NCBI GenBank assembly: GCA_937901745.1 | Contig: CALGSZ010000088.1 | Coordinates: 1-64,000 of the forward strand | Source: an uncultured Chloroflexota bacterium | GTDB taxonomy: Bacteria; Chloroflexota; Chloroflexia; Thermomicrobiales; UBA6265 | Length of the DNA stretch: 64,000 bases | Reading direction: 5' to 3' | Part shown: one piece after another, positions 7,803 to 16,398 of the stretch | Numbering within the stretch: the first letter of the stretch is position 1 | Layout of the letters: each line of letters begins with the position of its first letter | Notes under the pieces: model-generated | Database searches by the model: none | What the model was told of the DNA's origin: nothing | What the model saw: only the letters and a program-made list of their open reading frames with translations | Program-made: the position numbers and the translations under genes

Positions 7803-9482
7803 TCAGGCGGTTGCATCGCCGGCGGCCGGCCCCTCCAGACCAGAATCGTGGTCGCCGGAACTCACCGTTGTCAAGGCGGCAACCCCTGTGGTCCCCGGCA
7901 CGACGCGCGGCGGCGCGAGCCGGTCAAGGAGATCGAAGGCAGCCCCGGCGTCGAGATGGTGCAGCGCGAACCTCCCGCCTTCGCCACCGGACGCCACCGC
8001 GGCAAAGAACGTTGCCAGCGCGGCGCGCCGCTGCAGCGGATTCTGGCTCACCCCACGATAGTTGATCCGGCGCCGCAAGGTCAGCGTCGTCACACGGGCA
8101 AACGTTCTCCAACGCACCACGACATGCCCTCGATCGTCCATCCACCAGCCCGCATCCCGATGCTGAATCAGGCCGAGCGCGACGACGAGCGGCAGCGCCG
8201 CCAGTGGCACCACTCCCCACCACCAAGCGATCCGAGGCAGGAGGCTGGCAAGCGCCGTGAGAACGACCACACCACCAAGGAGCGGCCAGACATTGCCCAG
8301 CGCGTACCGGCGACGCGCGCGATCCGGCGCGGGATTCAGGCGGATCGCCGCCAAGTCGACCGCGTAGTCCGGGGTGGCCGCGGTTAGCAGCGCGTGCAGA
8401 TCCTTCAAGCGCACGAGCGGCGCGAGTACGCCCGAGACGGCGGTGTCAACCCCATATCCCGCGCTCTCGACGCGGACGGCGGCGAGGCCAAAGAGCTGGC
8501 GGAGCAGCCCCTCGCTGATCGTGACGGCTTGGACTCGCGCCAACGGAATCGAGCTGCGGCGGCGCTCGAACAGACCATGCTGGATGTGGAGCCGGTCGCC
8601 ATCCCGCCTCAGCTCGAAGCCGGCGAAGGTGATCACCATCGAGCCGATCGCGAGGAGCCAAGCGCCGACCATCATGGCAATCGCCAGCCCCATGATCGTC
8701 GGCAGCGTCGGCTCCGGCAATGACCGCGCCACGCGCTCCCAGGCATCGCCGAAGATGTCGTCGGCAAGCTCGGCGACGGCGACCAGCACCGCCAACGCTG
8801 GCCCGACGCGCGCCGAGGTCGCTCCCGCGACGATGAGATCCCACCAAGACAGGACCAGCAACGGCGGCGCTTCCTCCGTCGTTGGCTGTCTGACGTCCAC
8901 TGCTGGAGCCGGCGCCTCTCGCGACGGGCGACGCAGCAGGCGCTCGCGGAGCCGCGCCGCGTCCGCCCGCCCAACGGCGCCGAGGACGATGTCCGCCTCC
9001 TTGCTGCCGCCGGCCGCCGACTCGATCTTGACCTCAACCACGCGAAAGACGCGATGCAGCACGGTTTCGTTGAAGTCGACGGCCTGGATGCGCTCGAGCG
9101 GCAACAGTCGCTCTTGGCGCTGTAAGAGACCGGACTGAACCTGAAGGCCCCGATCCGTGACGGCGTAGCGGAACCGCCACCAGAAGAGCGCGCGCTGGAT
9201 GATGGTGCCGACGACGAAGAGCATGACCACGGCATACCCCGTCCACCCCCAGTCGTCCCGGCCGGCGACCAAGAAGAGGATCAGCGGCACCGCCATCGCC
9301 CGCAGCACGACGGCGGCCCGCAAGACGATCCAGGCGGGGTGGAGCCGCTCGAAGTTGATCGTCACGTCCCGCGAGTCACGATCCGGGAGCGAGCGCCACT
9401 CGCTACCCCGATCTGCTTCCGGAGCATTCGCTGACGCTTCATCGCGTTGCTTCTGCTCGTCACTTGCGGCTAGGGGATCCAC
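7803..9482 (-). CDS. bacterial PH-domain (bPH2, YdbT-like) membrane protein
   Basis: 559-residue polytopic protein with repeated units of a hydrophobic helix pair followed by a bacterial PH domain (YdbT type). Signature stretches recur: RDRGLQVQSGLLQRQERLLPLERIQAV, RLHIQHGLFERRRSSIPLARVQAV and a weaker third copy near the C-terminus. The GTG start lies 2 bases after the stop of the smaller PH-domain gene, so they are translated as a coupled pair like Bacillus YdbS/YdbT, which affect resistance to some bacteriocins. No catalytic motif is visible. Confidence 0.82.
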   Translation of the reverse strand: MDPLAASDEQKQRDEASANAPEADRGSEWRSLPDRDSRDVTINFERLHPAWIVLRAAVVLRAMAVPLILFLVAGRDDWGWTGYAVVMLFVVGTIIQRALFWWRFRYAVTDRGLQVQSGLLQRQERLLPLERIQAVDFNETVLHRVFRVVEVKIESAAGGSKEADIVLGAVGRADAARLRERLLRRPSREAPAPAVDVRQPTTEEAPPLLVLSWWDLIVAGATSARVGPALAVLVAVAELADDIFGDAWERVARSLPEPTLPTIMGLAIAMMVGAWLLAIGSMVITFAGFELRRDGDRLHIQHGLFERRRSSIPLARVQAVTISEGLLRQLFGLAAVRVESAGYGVDTAVSGVLAPLVRLKDLHALLTAATPDYAVDLAAIRLNPAPDRARRRYALGNVWPLLGGVVVLTALASLLPRIAWWWGVVPLAALPLVVALGLIQHRDAGWWMDDRGHVVVRWRTFARVTTLTLRRRINYRGVSQNPLQRRAALATFFAAVASGGEGGRFALHHLDAGAAFDLLDRLAPPRVVPGTTGVAALTTVSSGDHDSGLEGPAAGDATA

Positions 9483-9484
9483 GG

Positions 9485-9970
9485 TCAGACATCATCCCGT
9501 GTGTTGGCAAGGGCGGCGATGCGGTCCCTTAGTTGATCCGCGACTTCCAGCGCGAGCCCCGGGATCGCGTGCGCTCCGGCCGCGGTAAAGAGCACGACCG
9601 TCGCCAGGCCATAGCGCCGCTCGAGCGGCCCGCGACGAATATCCACATGCTGGATGCGCGCCATCGGCACCCGCACCCGCGTGATCGTCCACACGCCGTG
9701 CTGCAGATCGACTTCCTGGTCACGGACCTCGTAGCGCCAGTTGCGCCAGCGCAGCAGGGGCCCCCAGATAACGGTGGCAGTGGCGGCGATCGCGGCCAGC
9801 GCGATCAGCGCGGCAACGAGCACCTTCGACCAATCGCGCCACACGGCCAGGCCGATCAGGACAGCCGCGACGATCGCCACAAAGACGACCGCTTCGATCG
9901 CGTCGCTCAGGCGCCAGAGCCGCAGCGCGCGAGGATCGAGCCGTTCGCGCGGTGGTGGTGAGACCGTCAT
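9485..9970 (-). CDS. PH-domain (bPH2, YdbS-like) membrane protein
   Basis: 161 residues: two adjacent transmembrane helices near the N-terminus, then a single bPH2 domain with the typical VDLQHGVWTITRVRVPMARIQHVDIRRGPLERRYGL pattern (split here only by reading). The frame is open further upstream to 10192, but the extension is not homologous in character and overlaps the LmbE leader. ATG 9970 begins the coherent protein, with AAGGAG upstream at a long (about 12-base) spacing. It heads the minus-strand run that continues with the larger PH-domain protein. Confidence 0.78.
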   Translation of the reverse strand: MTVSPPPRERLDPRALRLWRLSDAIEAVVFVAIVAAVLIGLAVWRDWSKVLVAALIALAAIAATATVIWGPLLRWRNWRYEVRDQEVDLQHGVWTITRVRVPMARIQHVDIRRGPLERRYGLATVVLFTAAGAHAIPGLALEVADQLRDRIAALANTRDDV

Positions 9971-10124
9971 CGAGCTGCCACACTCCTTCTCTTTTCCCAA
10001 TAGTGGCATAGGGCAGGAATGCGACGCGAGACCGCTCGCTGTGGACGCGCCGGTGACCGTGGGGCAGAATTCGCGGCCAGTAAGGAGACGAAGCGCGAGC
10101 ACAAAAGATCGGAGCACGAACGAG

Positions 10125-10868
10125 ATGACGGATCGCGAGCAAGCGACACAAGCCCCGGAGGAGCCGAAGCAGAAGCGGATCGCCGTGATCATGGCGCATC
10201 CCGACGACGCGGAGTTCGTCTGCGGCGCGTCAGTCGCGAAGTGGGCGGACGAGGGGCACGAGGTCTATTACGTGATCGTCACGAACGGCGATAAGGGCTC
10301 CCACGACAAAACGATTCCCGCCGAGCGCCTCGCCGCGATCCGCAAGGAGGAGCAGCGAGCGGCCGCGGCGATCCTCGGCGTCAAGGACATCCTCTTCCTC
10401 GACTGGCCGGACGGCATGGTCGTTCCCGATCTCAACCTGCGGCGCGAGCTCGTCCGGGCAATTCGCCGCCTGAAGCCGACGGTCGTCGTAACCGGCGATC
10501 CCACCGTCTATTGGGTCGGCTCCGAGTACATCAACCATCCGGATCACCGCGCCGTGGCCGAGGCGACGCTCGCCGCGCTCTATCCCGCGGCCGGGAATCA
10601 CCGGTATTTCCCGGAGCTGCTGGAGGAAGGGTTCGAGCCGCACATGGTGGACGAGCTCTACATGCACGGATCGCGCGAGCCGAACCTGTTCATCGACATC
10701 ACGCGGTATCTCGACAAGAAGATCGCCGCCCTGCGAGCCCACGCGAGCCAGCTCGGGGAGTGGGATCCGGAGGAGATGGTGAGGCAGTGGGCGAGCGAGG
10801 AAGGGAAGCGCGCGAACCCGCCGGTCGAATACGCTGAGAGCTTCAAGCGCTTCACGCCGGAAGGATAG
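10125..10868 (+). CDS. LmbE/PIG-L family N-acetyl-sugar deacetylase-like protein
   Basis: 247-residue zinc hydrolase of the GlcNAc-PI de-N-acetylase family. The zinc motif AHPDDAE lies near the N-terminus and the third metal ligand in NHPDH about 110 residues later. Relatives deacetylate GlcNAc-inositol, bacillithiol or mycothiol precursors, or lincosamide intermediates. The ATG at 10125 with GGAG 10 bases upstream begins the conserved part. It is followed by PncC with a 2-base gap. The actual substrate is not deducible. Confidence 0.85.
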   Translation: MTDREQATQAPEEPKQKRIAVIMAHPDDAEFVCGASVAKWADEGHEVYYVIVTNGDKGSHDKTIPAERLAAIRKEEQRAAAAILGVKDILFLDWPDGMVVPDLNLRRELVRAIRRLKPTVVVTGDPTVYWVGSEYINHPDHRAVAEATLAALYPAAGNHRYFPELLEEGFEPHMVDELYMHGSREPNLFIDITRYLDKKIAALRAHASQLGEWDPEEMVRQWASEEGKRANPPVEYAESFKRFTPEG

Positions 10869-10870
10869 GC

Positions 10871-11407
10871 ATGTCCGAGAGCCCCGCGGCCACGTCAGCA
10901 TCCGCGGAAAGTGAGTCGTACGAGGTACGGCTGAACCGGCTGCTGCTCACGACGCCAGGGCTGACCGTCGCTACGGCCGAGAGCTGCACCGGCGGCGCGG
11001 TCGCCCACCGCATCACCACCGTCGCGGGCAGCTCGGGATATTTCCTCGGCGGCATCGTCGCTTACGCGAACGAGGCGAAGGAGCGGCTGCTCGGCGTCTC
11101 GCGGGAGATCCTGCGCCAGCGCGGAGCGGTCAGCGCCGAATGCGCCCTGGCGATGGCCGAGGGCGCGCGCCGCGCATTCAATGCCGATATCGCCGTCTCG
11201 ACGACCGGGATCGCCGGTCCGGGCGGCGCCACCGCCCGCAAACCGGTCGGCCTCGTCTACATCGCCTTTGCCTCACCGCTGGGCACCGGTTGCGAAGAGC
11301 ACCACTTCTCCGGCGACCGACTCGCGGTCATCCATGCATCAACCGAAGCTGCTCTGCGATTATTAGTAGAGCAGGTCACGCGTAACCTGTTGGGCAAGGC
11401 TGATTAG
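10871..11407 (+). CDS. pncC: CinA C-terminal domain / NMN deamidase (PncC)
   Basis: 178-residue nicotinamide-nucleotide amidohydrolase, which returns NMN to nicotinate mononucleotide for NAD recycling. The family blocks are visible: TVATAESCTGGAVAHR (nucleophile Ser in ESCTGG), SGYFLGGIVAYAN, and TTGIAGPGGATARKPVGLVY. It is the stand-alone C-terminal form without the CinA N-terminal domain. Position 2 bases after the LmbE gene and a short distance before NadC suggests a link to NAD metabolism. Confidence 0.9.
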   Translation: MSESPAATSASAESESYEVRLNRLLLTTPGLTVATAESCTGGAVAHRITTVAGSSGYFLGGIVAYANEAKERLLGVSREILRQRGAVSAECALAMAEGARRAFNADIAVSTTGIAGPGGATARKPVGLVYIAFASPLGTGCEEHHFSGDRLAVIHASTEAALRLLVEQVTRNLLGKAD

Positions 11408-11419
11408 GAGTGAGCTTCT

Positions 11420-12700
11420 TTGTCTAGCATTTACGAGAAAACCGTACTTGAGAATGGCGTTCGCGTCGTGACCGGACCGATGTCCGGCGTCCGGTCGGCG
11501 AGCTTGATCTTCTTCTATGATGTCGGCTCCCGCTATGAGGATCCCCAGATCCAGGGCGTGTCCCACTTCTTGGAGCACATGCTCTTCAAGGGGACGGAAT
11601 CCCGCCCGGACCCGATCATGATCTCGCAGGAGATCGAGGGCATCGGCGGGATTCTGAACGCGGCGACGGGCCGCGAGTCGACGAATTACTGGTGCAAGGT
11701 ACCGAGCACGCACTTCGCGCTCGCGTTCGACGTCCTCGCCGACATCCTCCTCAACTCGGTGATCGACCCGACCGAGCTCGACAAGGAGCGGCTGGTCATC
11801 CTCGAGGAGATCCGATCGATCGAGGATTCGCCAGAAGATCTCGTCCACGAGGTCATTGATGAGGTCGTCTGGGGCGATGACACCGTGGGACGGCCCATCA
11901 CCGGGACCGAGGAGACGGTGCGGGCGATCACGCGCGAGCGGATGGTGGACTACTGGCGACGCAACTACCGGCCGGAACGGCTCGTGATCGCGGCCGGCGG
12001 CGATGTCCGGCATGAGGAGGTCGTCGCGCTCGCCGAGCGCTACTTCGGCGATCAGCGGCCGGACCTGCCCGGCGACACCTTCCCGCCAGCCCAATCGAAT
12101 CAGACGGAGCCACGGGTGCGTCTGGTGCAGCGCGAGACCGAGCAGGCACACCTCTGCGTGGCGATGCCCGCCTTGCCGTACAGCACCGAGCGCCGCTACG
12201 TGCAGGGAACGATCGAGGCGATCCTCTCCTCGGGCATGAGCTCGCGGCTGTTCCAAGAGATCCGCGAGAAGCGCGGGCTGGTCTACAGCGTCTACGGGTA
12301 CTTCCGGCCGTACGAGGACGTGGGGCAAGGCGTGATCTACGCCGGCACGGACCTCGACCGGGTGGAAGAGACGGTCAGCGCGGTCGTCGAAGAGCTCCGC
12401 AAGCTGCGCGACGAGGGCGTCCCGGAGGACGAGCTGCAGCGCACGAAGGAGCTGCGCAAGGGCCGGCTGCTGATGGGGCTCGAGGACAGCCGGTCGGTCG
12501 CGTCCTGGGTCGGTAGCCAGGAGCTGACCTATCGAGAGATCCGCACGCCGGAAGAGGTCGCCGCCAAGATCGAGGCGGTAACGGCCAACGAGGTGCAGGA
12601 ACTGGCGCAGGAGCTGTTCCGCGCCGACAAGATGAACCTGGCGCTGGTCGGTCCCTTCGACGATCCACGCCCCTTCCGTGAAATCCTGGAGCAGTTGTGA
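11420..12700 (+). CDS. M16 family zinc peptidase (processing-peptidase-like)
   Basis: 426-residue insulinase-type metallopeptidase of the short bacterial type (YmxG/PqqL-like). The inverted zinc motif HFLEH is at about 49-53, ESTNYW follows, and the third ligand lies in LEEIRS around residue 128. The C-terminal inactive domain has the REKRGLVYSVYGYF segment. The start is TTG at 11420, with TAGGAG 9 bases upstream; there is no ATG or GTG that fits. It overlaps the following acetyltransferase gene by 4 bases (GTGA). Confidence 0.9.
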   Translation: MSSIYEKTVLENGVRVVTGPMSGVRSASLIFFYDVGSRYEDPQIQGVSHFLEHMLFKGTESRPDPIMISQEIEGIGGILNAATGRESTNYWCKVPSTHFALAFDVLADILLNSVIDPTELDKERLVILEEIRSIEDSPEDLVHEVIDEVVWGDDTVGRPITGTEETVRAITRERMVDYWRRNYRPERLVIAAGGDVRHEEVVALAERYFGDQRPDLPGDTFPPAQSNQTEPRVRLVQRETEQAHLCVAMPALPYSTERRYVQGTIEAILSSGMSSRLFQEIREKRGLVYSVYGYFRPYEDVGQGVIYAGTDLDRVEETVSAVVEELRKLRDEGVPEDELQRTKELRKGRLLMGLEDSRSVASWVGSQELTYREIRTPEEVAAKIEAVTANEVQELAQELFRADKMNLALVGPFDDPRPFREILEQL

Positions 12701-13200
12701 GCGACACGCCGTCGGGAACGCCCGAGCCCGAGCCGGTACGCGTCCGGATCACCCGCCTCGACCCGTCGCACGATGAGGACGCGGCCGCAATTCTCGCCGC
12801 GTGCACGGCCGAAGGGACGATTGAGCGCGGCCGGGAAATCCTCGACGGGGCGCGCGGTGATTCCGCCTGCGAGATCTACGGGCTTTTCGAGGGCGAGGAG
12901 TTGGCAGCAGTCTACGTTCTGAAGAAGGTCTCGTTCGCCAATGAGATCGCGTACCTCGCGGTGCGCGAGGACCGCCGGCGGCGCGGGCATGGTCGCGCCT
13001 GTCTCCACGACGCGCTCTTCCGCTCCGGCCGCCGGCCGATCACGGTCGAGGCGGACGACCGCACTGTCGGCTTCTACAAGGCGTGCGGCTTCAAGCTCGT
13101 CGGCAAGCGTACGGGACCGGGCGGCGCGACGCGCTACCGGCTTGGCTGGCACGCGCCGCGCCCGCGACCGGTCACGGGCACAGGAGAGTCTGGGGAATGA
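12697..13200 (+). CDS. GNAT family N-acetyltransferase
   Basis: 167 residues. The acetyl-CoA-binding motif is VREDRRRRGHGRACLHDAL (Q/R-x-x-G-x-G/A type) and the C-terminal signature is GFYKACGFKLVGKR. The GTG start overlaps the M16 stop codon. A short disordered basic and Pro-rich tail follows the domain. The target could be a small molecule or a protein N-terminus; nothing shows which. It overlaps nadC by 4 bases, so the run lmbE-pncC-M16-GNAT-nadC is one operon. Confidence 0.85.
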   Translation: MSDTPSGTPEPEPVRVRITRLDPSHDEDAAAILAACTAEGTIERGREILDGARGDSACEIYGLFEGEELAAVYVLKKVSFANEIAYLAVREDRRRRGHGRACLHDALFRSGRRPITVEADDRTVGFYKACGFKLVGKRTGPGGATRYRLGWHAPRPRPVTGTGESGE

Positions 13201-14069
13201 CGCAGTTCGGGCGCGCCGGCTGGGAGGCAATCATCGACCTCGCGCTTGCGGAGGACATCGGGACCGGGGATATCACGACGCTGGCGACGGTTCCGGCTGA
13301 GGCCGCCGCGCGAGCGACGATGCTCGTCAAGGCGGAGGGCGTGATCTCCGGATTGGACGCGGCCGCCGCGGTGTTCCGCCGGGTCGATTCGCGGATCGAG
13401 GTCACGCTCCGGGCCGCGGGCGGCACGCGAGTCTCGCCTGGGGACATCGTGGCAGAGATCGCGGGGCCCGCTCGCGGGATCCTTATGGCCGAGCGGGTGG
13501 CGCTCAATCTCGTTCAGCGGCTCTCCGGCGTAGCAACGCTGACGGCCCGCTACGTGGCGGCGGTGGCGGGGACGAACGCGCGCATCGTTGACACCCGCAA
13601 GACGACGCCCGGCCTGCGCATCCTCGAGAAGCAAGCCGTGCGGGACGGAGGCGGGCACAACCATCGTGTCGGCCTCGCGGACGGCGTGCTCATCAAGGAC
13701 AACCATCTCGCGGCAATCGGCGGACCGGATCGGATCGCCCGCGCCATCGAGCGCGCCCGCGCCTTCGCGCCGCACACGATCAAGATCGAGGTCGAAGTCA
13801 CGACGCTGGAAGAGGTCGAGCAAGCGCTCGCGGCCGGGGCCGACGCCATTCTCCTCGACAACATGGACCTCGCCACGATGCGGCGAGCGGTCGAGCTGGT
13901 CGGTGGCCGGGCGCTGGTGGAGGCATCCGGCGGGATCAACCTGGACACCGTGCGGGCGGTTGCAGAGACGGGAGTCGACCTCATCTCCGTCGGAGCGTTG
14001 ACTCACTCTGCGCCAGCGCTCGACGTGAGCCTCGACTTCGTCCTGAGCGATTCCGCGACCAGAAAGTGA
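13197..14069 (+). CDS. nadC: nicotinate-nucleotide pyrophosphorylase (quinolinate phosphoribosyltransferase)
   Basis: 290-residue NadC, converting quinolinate and PRPP to nicotinate mononucleotide. Recognisable blocks: LAEDIGTGDITT, ERVALNLVQRLSGVAT, DTRKTTPGLRILEKQAVRDGGG with the substrate-binding Arg and Lys residues, VLIKDNHL, and ILLDNMDL near the barrel end, then EASGGIN. The ATG at 13197 overlaps the acetyltransferase stop. Length is normal for the family. No nadA or nadB is nearby in the window. Confidence 0.95.
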   Translation: MTQFGRAGWEAIIDLALAEDIGTGDITTLATVPAEAAARATMLVKAEGVISGLDAAAAVFRRVDSRIEVTLRAAGGTRVSPGDIVAEIAGPARGILMAERVALNLVQRLSGVATLTARYVAAVAGTNARIVDTRKTTPGLRILEKQAVRDGGGHNHRVGLADGVLIKDNHLAAIGGPDRIARAIERARAFAPHTIKIEVEVTTLEEVEQALAAGADAILLDNMDLATMRRAVELVGGRALVEASGGINLDTVRAVAETGVDLISVGALTHSAPALDVSLDFVLSDSATRK

Positions 14070-14300
14070 TCTTCGTCACGTTTCGAGCGCGCTCAGCGCT
14101 AGAACGGACGCGGAAATTGCGCGAATGCCGCCAGGTGTCCGTACCATCTTGTCCCGGACCATGCTAGGATAGGCCCAAAGCACAAAGAGACGTGCGGCGC
14201 AACGAAACGCTGCCATGGGGGTGCGCGTTTCCTGAAGTAGATCGGAGACGTTGGAGCCGGCTGAGTGGGAGCCGGCATAGCACGGAGGAAGGGCGAGGGC

Positions 14301-15515
14301 ATGGCAGACGGAACCGGGGTCTTCCCGACCCCGAGGGGGGATCTGTCTAAAGCGCGCGGCAGAAATCGGCGGTTGCCGCGTGTTCTCTTCGTTGCCGGAG
14401 TACTGATTGGGCTGCTGTTGCCCGCGTTCATGACCGGGCAGGTTGCCGCCCAGCCCACGTCGAACTGGTCGCCGCCCCGTACCGTCTACATCCCCGAAAC
14501 CGGACACACCATTGACGGTGTCTTCCTCGACTTCTGGCGCGCGAACAACGGCATCAGCAACTATGGTTATCCGATCACGCCGGAGCTGACCGAGAACGGC
14601 CGGATCGTCCAGTACTTCCAGTTTGCTCGGTTCGAGTACTGGCCGGACGATCCCAACGGCAATGTGGTGCACCTGGGCAAGATTGGCGAGGAGCTGCGGC
14701 CGATCTTCGTCCAGCGCACCGGACCGGTGCTGCCCCGCCGCTCACCGCAAACCGACGTCGCGAGTGAGTCGGCGCGGATCGCGCGGGCGTGGCTACCGCT
14801 CGACGAGGAATACGCCAACAAGCCGAATACCGACACCTGGCGCTACATACCGGAGACGCGGCATAGCGTGCAGCACGGCTTCAAGGCGTGGTGGGAAGCT
14901 ACCGGCGAGGAGACCTATCTGGGCTATCCGCTGACCGAGGAATACGTCCTGCGCGGCGTGACCTACCAGGTCTTCGAGCGCGGTCAGCTGGCGTGGAAAG
15001 AGGGCAGCGACCCGTGGCTCGTGCCGCTCGGGGAAGTGCTCGCGAAGCGCTATCGGCTCGACACCTCGCCGCAGCCGCAGGGCGACATCCCGGTCTACGA
15101 CGAAGATCTTTTCGTTCCGCCGCCAACGCCGACGGTCTCGGCCTCCGGCGAAAAGTGGATCGAGGTCAACCTGACCACGCAGTACATGACGGTCTGGCAG
15201 GGCAATACGGTCGTCGCGGAGACCTACGTGAGCACCGGCCGACCCGGCTTCGATACGCCGCCCGGCACCTTCTACATCAACTACAAGCTGCCGAGCGAGA
15301 CAATGGAAGGCGTGTTGGGCGGCGAGTACTACAACGTCCCGGACGTGCCGTGGGTGATGTACTTCACAAACGTCGGACACGCCATCCACGGGGCGTACTG
15401 GCACAACAACTTCGGCCAGGTCATGAGCCACGGCTGCGTCAATCTGCCGGTGGACTTCGCGGCCTGGCTCTATGAGTGGACGCCGATCGGCACACGCGTC
15501 GAGATCCACTACTAA
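14301..15515 (+). CDS. exported L,D-transpeptidase (YkuD) with N-terminal repeat domain
   Basis: 404 residues from ATG 14301, preceded by GGAGG. A basic N-terminus and one hydrophobic segment (about 28-50) form the signal or anchor. The middle has two copies of a 55-residue motif of the type GHTIDGVFLDFWRAN...NYGYPIT and RHSVQHGFKAWWEA...YLGYPLT, similar to LGFP-type repeats found in wall proteins. The YkuD catalytic domain ends with HGAYWHNNFG and SHGCVNL, with the nucleophile Cys at about residue 379. It makes 3-3 peptidoglycan crosslinks or attaches proteins to the wall. Confidence 0.9.
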   Translation: MADGTGVFPTPRGDLSKARGRNRRLPRVLFVAGVLIGLLLPAFMTGQVAAQPTSNWSPPRTVYIPETGHTIDGVFLDFWRANNGISNYGYPITPELTENGRIVQYFQFARFEYWPDDPNGNVVHLGKIGEELRPIFVQRTGPVLPRRSPQTDVASESARIARAWLPLDEEYANKPNTDTWRYIPETRHSVQHGFKAWWEATGEETYLGYPLTEEYVLRGVTYQVFERGQLAWKEGSDPWLVPLGEVLAKRYRLDTSPQPQGDIPVYDEDLFVPPPTPTVSASGEKWIEVNLTTQYMTVWQGNTVVAETYVSTGRPGFDTPPGTFYINYKLPSETMEGVLGGEYYNVPDVPWVMYFTNVGHAIHGAYWHNNFGQVMSHGCVNLPVDFAAWLYEWTPIGTRVEIHY

Positions 15516-15540
15516 CAACAGCCAAACAGCCGGAATGAGC

Positions 15541-15574
15541 AGCGACCCAGGCACTCACCTGGGTCGCTTTGCTT
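15541..15574 (+). terminator. intrinsic terminator after the L,D-transpeptidase gene
   Basis: An 11-bp perfect stem, AGCGACCCAGG and CCTGGGTCGCT, with loop CACTCA and a following TTTGCTT stretch, 25 bases after the stop codon. Confidence 0.8.
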
Positions 15575-15609
15575 ACTCAACAAGACACCGCCGGCATCCT
15601 TGCGGCACC

Positions 15610-15664
15610 GGTACCCATCCGCCCGCCAAGCCCGCATCGGGGCTTGACTCGGATGGGTGGTACC
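15610..15664 (+). promoter_or_regulatory. large imperfect inverted repeat before the His-rich protein gene
   Basis: GGTACCCATCCG on the left pairs with CGGATGG-GTG-GTACC on the right, with one short bulge. The spacer holds its own hairpin AAGCCC-gcatcg-GGGCTT. Lying 50 bases before the His-rich gene of the metal block, it could be a structured leader or an operator region. No known riboswitch class was recognised. Confidence 0.35.
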
Positions 15665-15713
15665 ATTGCTCCACGAGACATTCGGGCCAGGCGCCTCAGA
15701 CTGACGGTGAGGG

Positions 15714-16331
15714 ATGCAGCGTCAGCGCTTCCACATTCGCCCCTTCCCAACGCTCCGGCGGCCATCGCACCGAGTGGGGTGGATCCTCGCCACGTTGGTC
15801 TTGCTGATGATGCCCACATCCCTCCGAGGCGGCGCAGAGATCGCCCATCCTCACGCCATCTTTCAGATCTGGGGTGAGCACGGCTCGTCCATCTTCCATC
15901 ACCACGGCCATAGCCACCAAAGCCACGGCCGTCACGACCACACGTATCACGACCTCTATCATCACAGCGGCAACATCGAGCATGATCACGACCACCTTCA
16001 TCACCACAACGGGCACGATCATGCTCACGAGCCTGTCATCGAACAGCCTGTTCCAGACGTAATGACAGTGGATGGGGATGGCGAAGGCGAGCTCCTGTCC
16101 GCCGACCTGCTCTGTGAGGAATCGGCCACGGACTTGGGCTTTGAAGTCCCCGAGCTTACGGATGGCGTCTCGTCGGCGGAGAGTGGCAGCAGTATTTCCC
16201 TTTGCCCCGCGGCGCTCACCGCGGAGATGATCGCTCGCGGCGCCGCGCCGCCTTTCGATGCCGATCAGCCGACGCTCTTAGGGCGACGTCTGTCTCCCGA
16301 GCCGCCTCCTCCCCGCTCCATCGCTGCGTGA
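15714..16331 (+). CDS. exported His-rich protein, probable metal binding
   Basis: 205 residues, unrecognised family. A basic N-terminus and a hydrophobic helix (about 21-35) suggest export. Residues 45-105 contain 23 histidines in runs such as HHHGHSH and HDHDHLHHH, a pattern that binds Zn, Ni or Cu. The remainder is acidic, with two isolated Cys (one in LLCEE, one in SLCPAA), and ends in a Pro-rich tail. It stands directly before CopC/CopD-type genes on the same strand, so a metal buffering or sensing role is plausible. The start is the first ATG, with GAGG close upstream at a short spacing. Confidence 0.65.
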   Translation: MQRQRFHIRPFPTLRRPSHRVGWILATLVLLMMPTSLRGGAEIAHPHAIFQIWGEHGSSIFHHHGHSHQSHGRHDHTYHDLYHHSGNIEHDHDHLHHHNGHDHAHEPVIEQPVPDVMTVDGDGEGELLSADLLCEESATDLGFEVPELTDGVSSAESGSSISLCPAALTAEMIARGAAPPFDADQPTLLGRRLSPEPPPPRSIAA

Positions 16332-16398
16332 CGCTGGAATCTGGCACAGTCGGAGAGATTCGGGCCGGCGATTCTTGCCGGAGAAGGAGGTTTGCCCG

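Noticed and set aside
9971..10192. N-terminal extension of the YdbS-like protein to 10192
   Set aside because: It overlaps the LmbE gene in reverse and is not of PH-domain or membrane type; ATG 9970 with AAGGAG upstream is better.
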